This document shows positions 60,930 through 64,000 of a DNA stretch of 64,000 bases, in pieces. The stretch comes from Rhizobiaceae bacterium (GTDB taxonomy: Bacteria; Pseudomonadota; Alphaproteobacteria; Rhizobiales; Rhizobiaceae): NCBI GenBank assembly GCA_028279875.1, contig JANQMU010000042.1:1-64000 (forward strand). Reading direction: 5' to 3'. Both the position numbers and the translations under genes were made by a program. A model generated the notes under the pieces. That model made no database searches, was not told the DNA's origin, and saw only the letters and a list, made by a program, of their open reading frames with translations. Position 1 is the stretch's first letter, and the number at the start of each line of letters is the position of its first letter.

Positions 60930-61841
60930 TTATGAAGGCGGCAGGTTTTGCCGCCTTTTTTGCTGCGCGCTGCCCAGATGAAGCGTCACCCAGCCCTCGC
61001 GCCACACTGTGTGGCGATGACAGAGGCCGTGGGCGACAAAAGCCGCCAGGACCCGGCGGCGCTGCCGCGCCAGAATCCCCGACAGGATGACTTCGCCGCC
61101 GCGCGCCAGGTGGCGGCTGATATCGGGCGCCATGGCCATCAGGGGCCTTGCCAGAATATTGGCGATGATCAGGTCGAACGGCCCGGCACGGGAAAAGACA
61201 TCCGCGTGAAAGCCCGCAGCGGTGCGCAGGGTGACGAGGGACGCGCATCGGTTCTTGCGGACATTGTCACGGGCGACATCGATGGCAACGGGATCGATAT
61301 CCGTCGCCAGCACGGGTACGCGCGCCAGCCTGGCCACTGCGATGGCGAGCACGGCGCTGCCGGTTCCAAGATCGAGCACGGCGTGAAATCGCCGGCGCCG
61401 AAAGACCCGTTCGATCATCTCCAGGCAACCGGAGGTGGTGCCATGATGGCCGGTGCCGAACGCCCGGCCGGCATCGATCTCGATCGCGACATCATGCGGC
61501 TGCGCGCGGTGGCGGTCATGGGCGCCGTGGATCAGAAAACGGCCGGCACGGACCGGCTGCAGCCCGGCAAGCGAATGGGCCACCCAGTCGATATCTGGCA
61601 GATCCTCGATGCGGATGCCGATACCGGGAAAGGCCGTGGCGAGGCAATCCGACATGGCCGTCCAGATCTCGGCCTTGCGGTCAGCGGGCGCGTAGAGCGA
61701 GGCCTGCCAGAGGCCGCGATCCTCATCGATCTGTGTGGTGGCGACCGGGTAGCCGTCATCCTCGAAACGGCCGCTCAGGAGATCAAGCGCCGTGTTGCAG
61801 TCTTCTTCCCCGGCGGTGATGTAGAGACGTGTCTGTTTCAC
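60930..61841 (-). CDS. prmA: Ribosomal protein L11 methyltransferase PrmA
   Basis: The 303-residue SAM-dependent enzyme methylates L11. It shows WVAHSLAGLQPVRAGRFLIH, FGTGHHGTTSGCLEMIE, motif I VLDLGTGSAVLAIAVARLA, DIDPVAIDVARDNVRKN and FDLIIANILARPLMAMAPDI, the PrmA order. The C-terminus is slightly extended and basic. The last codons contain the terminator of the neighbouring small gene. Confidence 0.94.
   Translation of the reverse strand: MKQTRLYITAGEEDCNTALDLLSGRFEDDGYPVATTQIDEDRGLWQASLYAPADRKAEIWTAMSDCLATAFPGIGIRIEDLPDIDWVAHSLAGLQPVRAGRFLIHGAHDRHRAQPHDVAIEIDAGRAFGTGHHGTTSGCLEMIERVFRRRRFHAVLDLGTGSAVLAIAVARLARVPVLATDIDPVAIDVARDNVRKNRCASLVTLRTAAGFHADVFSRAGPFDLIIANILARPLMAMAPDISRHLARGGEVILSGILARQRRRVLAAFVAHGLCHRHTVWREGWVTLHLGSAQQKRRQNLPPS
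60935..60962 (+). terminator. Terminator of the DUF1127-like gene, inside the end of prmA
   Basis: AAGGCGGCA (60935-60943) pairs perfectly with TGCCGCCTT (60949-60957) around a GGTTT loop, then a T run. It lies within the last codons of prmA, which is on the other strand, and so is both coding and structural. Confidence 0.85.
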
Positions 61842-61904
61842 GCATCCGCTTTCGGTGGCTACCGGCCCGTGACCGCATGGCCGCGAATGTGATGCCCGAC
61901 AGCC

Positions 61905-62498
61905 CTATAGCAGGTTCCTCAGTTTCTTCATAGCGACGTCGCCGTCTTCGCCATAGGCGATGGTGCCGCGGAATCGGCCGTCGTCGTCAAGCAAAAAGAC
62001 CGAGGCGGTGTGGTCCATGACATAATCTTCATCCGGTCTGTCGTCGTCTGTCGGGACCTTCTTGAAATAGACATTGAAGCCCTTGGCCATGGCCCTGACC
62101 TTTTCGGGATCGCCGGATATGCCGGTAATCCTGTCGGAGACGTTGGAAATGTACATGTTGAGCAATTCATGGTCGTCGCGCTCGGGATCGATGGTCACCA
62201 TGAAGGCGCGCAGCCGGTCGCCGGCCGGATCCACCTGCTTCAGCCAGCCATCCAGCTCGTAAAGGGTGGTCGGACACACATCCGGGCAGTGGGTGAAGCC
62301 GAAGAACAGGGCGGACGGCTTGCCCTGGAACGCCGCCTGGGTGATCGGCGCGCCGCTGCTGTCGACCAGCTCGAAGGGGACGCCATAGGGTTTGTCCGCA
62401 ACCTGCCCGCTGGTCCTCGACCATTCAAAGGACAGCCAGGTGAACGCGCCCGCCAGGACGACGATCAGGACAATCAACAGCACTCGAAACGTGGTCAT
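61905..62498 (-). CDS. SCO1/SenC family protein
   Basis: The 197-residue protein has one N-terminal membrane anchor (RVLLIVLIVVLAGAFTWLSF) and a thioredoxin-fold periplasmic domain with the copper-binding CPDVCP motif in FFGFTHCPDVCPTTLYELD and the distal His in VMDHTASVFLLDDDG. SCO proteins deliver copper to the CuA centre of cytochrome oxidase or act as thiol reductases. The ATG at 62498 is preceded by GGAGG six bases upstream; one six codons earlier (62516) is open but lacks this. No oxidase gene is present in the window. Confidence 0.93.
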   Translation of the reverse strand: MTTFRVLLIVLIVVLAGAFTWLSFEWSRTSGQVADKPYGVPFELVDSSGAPITQAAFQGKPSALFFGFTHCPDVCPTTLYELDGWLKQVDPAGDRLRAFMVTIDPERDDHELLNMYISNVSDRITGISGDPEKVRAMAKGFNVYFKKVPTDDDRPDEDYVMDHTASVFLLDDDGRFRGTIAYGEDGDVAMKKLRNLL

Positions 62499-62610
62499 CG
62501 CAGCCTCCGGAGGCATTCAACGAAGAGGTGTATTGTTTCGCGAATCTAGCGCCCGGTTCCGGCGAAGTCACCCGGCCAATTTGACACAGGACTGGCAGCG
62601 GCGACGCCGG

Positions 62611-62769
62611 TCACAGGCACCAGGCGAGGCCCGATGCGGTGTAGGTCAGGAAGACCTCGGCGCCGTGGTTCAGCCATCCGGCGAAGGCAAGGCCGGTCAA
62701 AAGGGCGATCGCCAGCGTGGCCAGACCTGCTGCAATCATTCGTGCAAAAGGCGCGTTGAGTGTTTCCAT
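62611..62769 (-). CDS. Small membrane protein (52 aa)
   Basis: The minus strand codes for METLNAPFARMIAAGLATLA, one membrane helix through IALLTGLAFAGW, then a short polar tail LNHGAEVFLTYTASGLAWCL. The pattern of one helix plus a conserved-looking tail ending in a WCL-type motif resembles small proteins in related alphaproteobacteria. Located between the SCO gene and ggt, both on the same strand. No function known. Confidence 0.6.
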   Translation of the reverse strand: METLNAPFARMIAAGLATLAIALLTGLAFAGWLNHGAEVFLTYTASGLAWCL

Positions 62770-62815
62770 GGTCCTCATATAACGCTTCCGAACCGCGCCT
62801 CCAAGAGGCCGGCGA

Positions 62816-64000
62816 TCATTGCCCGCTGGCGATGCCCTCGCGGCGGGGGTCGGCGGCGCCGGTCAGTTTTCCATCCGCCATCACAATGGCGTGAAGCCCC
62901 GAGTTCAGGTCCCGCACCTTGACGTCGTAGCCGAGTGTCGCCAGCGGTTCGGAGAGGTTTTCCGCCGCCGTGCCCTTTTCGATATCATAAGCGCCGAAGC
63001 GGTTGACGAGATGCGGCAGATTGACGGCGGACTGGATGTCCATGCCCCAGTCGATATGGGCGATGATGGTTTTGGCCACATAGCCGATGATGCGGCTGCC
63101 GCCGGGCGAGCCGATCGCCGCGTAGGGCTCGCCGTCCTTCATGATGATGGTCGGTGACATGGAGGAGCGCGGCCGCTTGCCTGGCTCGACACGATTGGCG
63201 ATGGGAACGCCGCCGCGATGGGTGCGGAACGAGAAGTCCGTCAGTTCGTTGTTGAGCAGGAAGCCCTGCGTCATCACTCGCGACCCGAAGCCGTTTTCGA
63301 TAGTCGTCGTCATGGAAACGACATTGCCGAACGGATCGGCGATGGAAAAATGGCTGGTGGAGGGCAGTTCTAGACTCTCATCGTCGGCAAGCAGCATGGC
63401 GTGGCCCCAGGGCGGCGATCCGGCCGTCACCTCGTCTTTGCCAAGCATGCTGCCGGGTTCGAGCAGGCGGGCGCGCTCGTCCAGATAGGCCCGGTCGAGC
63501 AGACCCTTTGTCGGCATGGGCACGAAATCGCTGTCGGCCATGTAGCGGCCGCGATCGGCAAAGGCGAGCCGCGATGCGTCGCCGATGAGGCGCCAGCTTT
63601 CCGGATTGTCCGGTCCGAGTTTTGCCAGGTCGAATGGCTCGACGAGCCCGAGGATCTGGCCGACGGTCAGCGCGCCGGAGGAGGGCGGTCCCATGCCGCA
63701 GATGTCGTAGGTCCGGTAGGTGATGCAGACCGGGGGACGTTCCTTGATCCGGTAATTCGCCAGATCGCCGGGGCTCAGGACACCCGGATTGTCATTGTTG
63801 ATGACCGCCTCGACAATGCCCATGGCGACGGGCCCCTTGTAGAAGGCATCGGCCCCGCCATCGGCAAGTGTGCGCAATGTTTCGGCATATTTCGGGTTCT
63901 TCAGGAGATGGCCCACCGGGTGTGGCGTGCCGTCCTCGGCCAGGAAATGATCCCTCGTTTCGTCATGTACCGCGAGGCGTTCGGCATCGGCCGTTGCCAG
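62816..64000 (-). CDS. ggt: Gamma-glutamyltransferase (5' end outside window)
   Basis: The minus-strand frame is open from the window end to 62816 (394 codons visible). Family motifs are LPSTSHFSIADPFGNVVSMT with the catalytic Thr that follows autocleavage, NNELTDFS, PGKRPRSSMSPTIIM and AIGSPGGSRIIGYVAKTIIA. Upstream of it the visible part of the large subunit has GMGPPSSGALTVGQILGLVE. GGT cleaves the gamma-glutamyl bond of glutathione in the periplasm. The signal peptide and start lie beyond the window. Confidence 0.94.
   Translation of the reverse strand: MATADAERLAVHDETRDHFLAEDGTPHPVGHLLKNPKYAETLRTLADGGADAFYKGPVAMGIVEAVINNDNPGVLSPGDLANYRIKERPPVCITYRTYDICGMGPPSSGALTVGQILGLVEPFDLAKLGPDNPESWRLIGDASRLAFADRGRYMADSDFVPMPTKGLLDRAYLDERARLLEPGSMLGKDEVTAGSPPWGHAMLLADDESLELPSTSHFSIADPFGNVVSMTTTIENGFGSRVMTQGFLLNNELTDFSFRTHRGGVPIANRVEPGKRPRSSMSPTIIMKDGEPYAAIGSPGGSRIIGYVAKTIIAHIDWGMDIQSAVNLPHLVNRFGAYDIEKGTAAENLSEPLATLGYDVKVRDLNSGLHAIVMADGKLTGAADPRREGIASGQ

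Overview
The window looks like chromosomal DNA of an alphaproteobacterium, most likely in or near the Hyphomicrobiales (Rhizobiales). The evidence is high-GC coding DNA, a division and cell wall (dcw) cluster in alphaproteobacterial order, an FtsZ with the long Ala/Pro/Gln-rich C-terminal linker of that group, two exact TTAA-N7-TTAA CtrA-type boxes, and a SahR-like ArsR/methyltransferase regulator next to metF. I see no tRNA, rRNA, CRISPR array or intact transposase. One structural RNA, RNase P RNA (rnpB), is clear.

Layout. 1-5.8 kb: a partial alpha/beta hydrolase, an unrecognised protein and an exported Cys-Gly-Ala repeat peptide on the minus strand; then ettA, an ArsR-methyltransferase regulator with a long palindromic operator, and metF with a terminator. 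5.7-16.6 kb: a 25-residue membrane peptide, two EamA/DMT exporters, a CPA2 antiporter, a GH25 lysozyme-like lipoprotein with an MltB-type lytic transglycosylase, a 272-bp non-coding inverted-repeat element, a fused HyuA-HyuB 5-oxoprolinase and an APH-like kinase. 16.7-19.5 kb: a TerB/J-domain protein, an AmpD-type amidase, an SLT transglycosylase and rnpB.

19.5-47.6 kb is the dcw cluster and its continuation: mraZ, rsmH, ftsL, ftsI, a murE-murF fusion, mraY, murD, ftsW, murG, murC, murB; then a four-gene insertion (diguanylate cyclase, small lipoprotein, DUF3096 protein, unknown membrane-anchored protein); then ddl, ftsQ, ftsA, ftsZ, lpxC, bamD, recN, ligA. Most genes overlap or nearly touch, so the cluster probably forms one or a few long transcripts making lipid II, the divisome, lipid A and the outer membrane assembly machine. 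Four 10-bp-phased TCCCA/GCCCA repeats (probable MraZ boxes) and a CtrA box precede mraZ; a terminator and a second CtrA box separate ftsZ from lpxC.

47.7-48.7 kb holds azlC-azlD. From about 48.7 to 58.7 kb the sequence becomes visibly AT-richer, with long gaps: an accessory island. It carries a PAP2/vanadium-haloperoxidase-fold phosphatase with an N-terminal GSHGGGLA octarepeat, translationally coupled to a subtilisin-family protease; a convergent SARP/BTAD-type regulator; and an opposed four-gene operon (unknown protein, outer membrane barrel-like protein, three-helix membrane protein, LysM-CHAP cell wall hydrolase). This island is the best candidate for an undescribed system. The final 5 kb returns to housekeeping genes: aminopeptidase P, a DUF1127-like small protein, prmA, a SCO protein, a 52-residue membrane protein and a gamma-glutamyltransferase cut by the window end.
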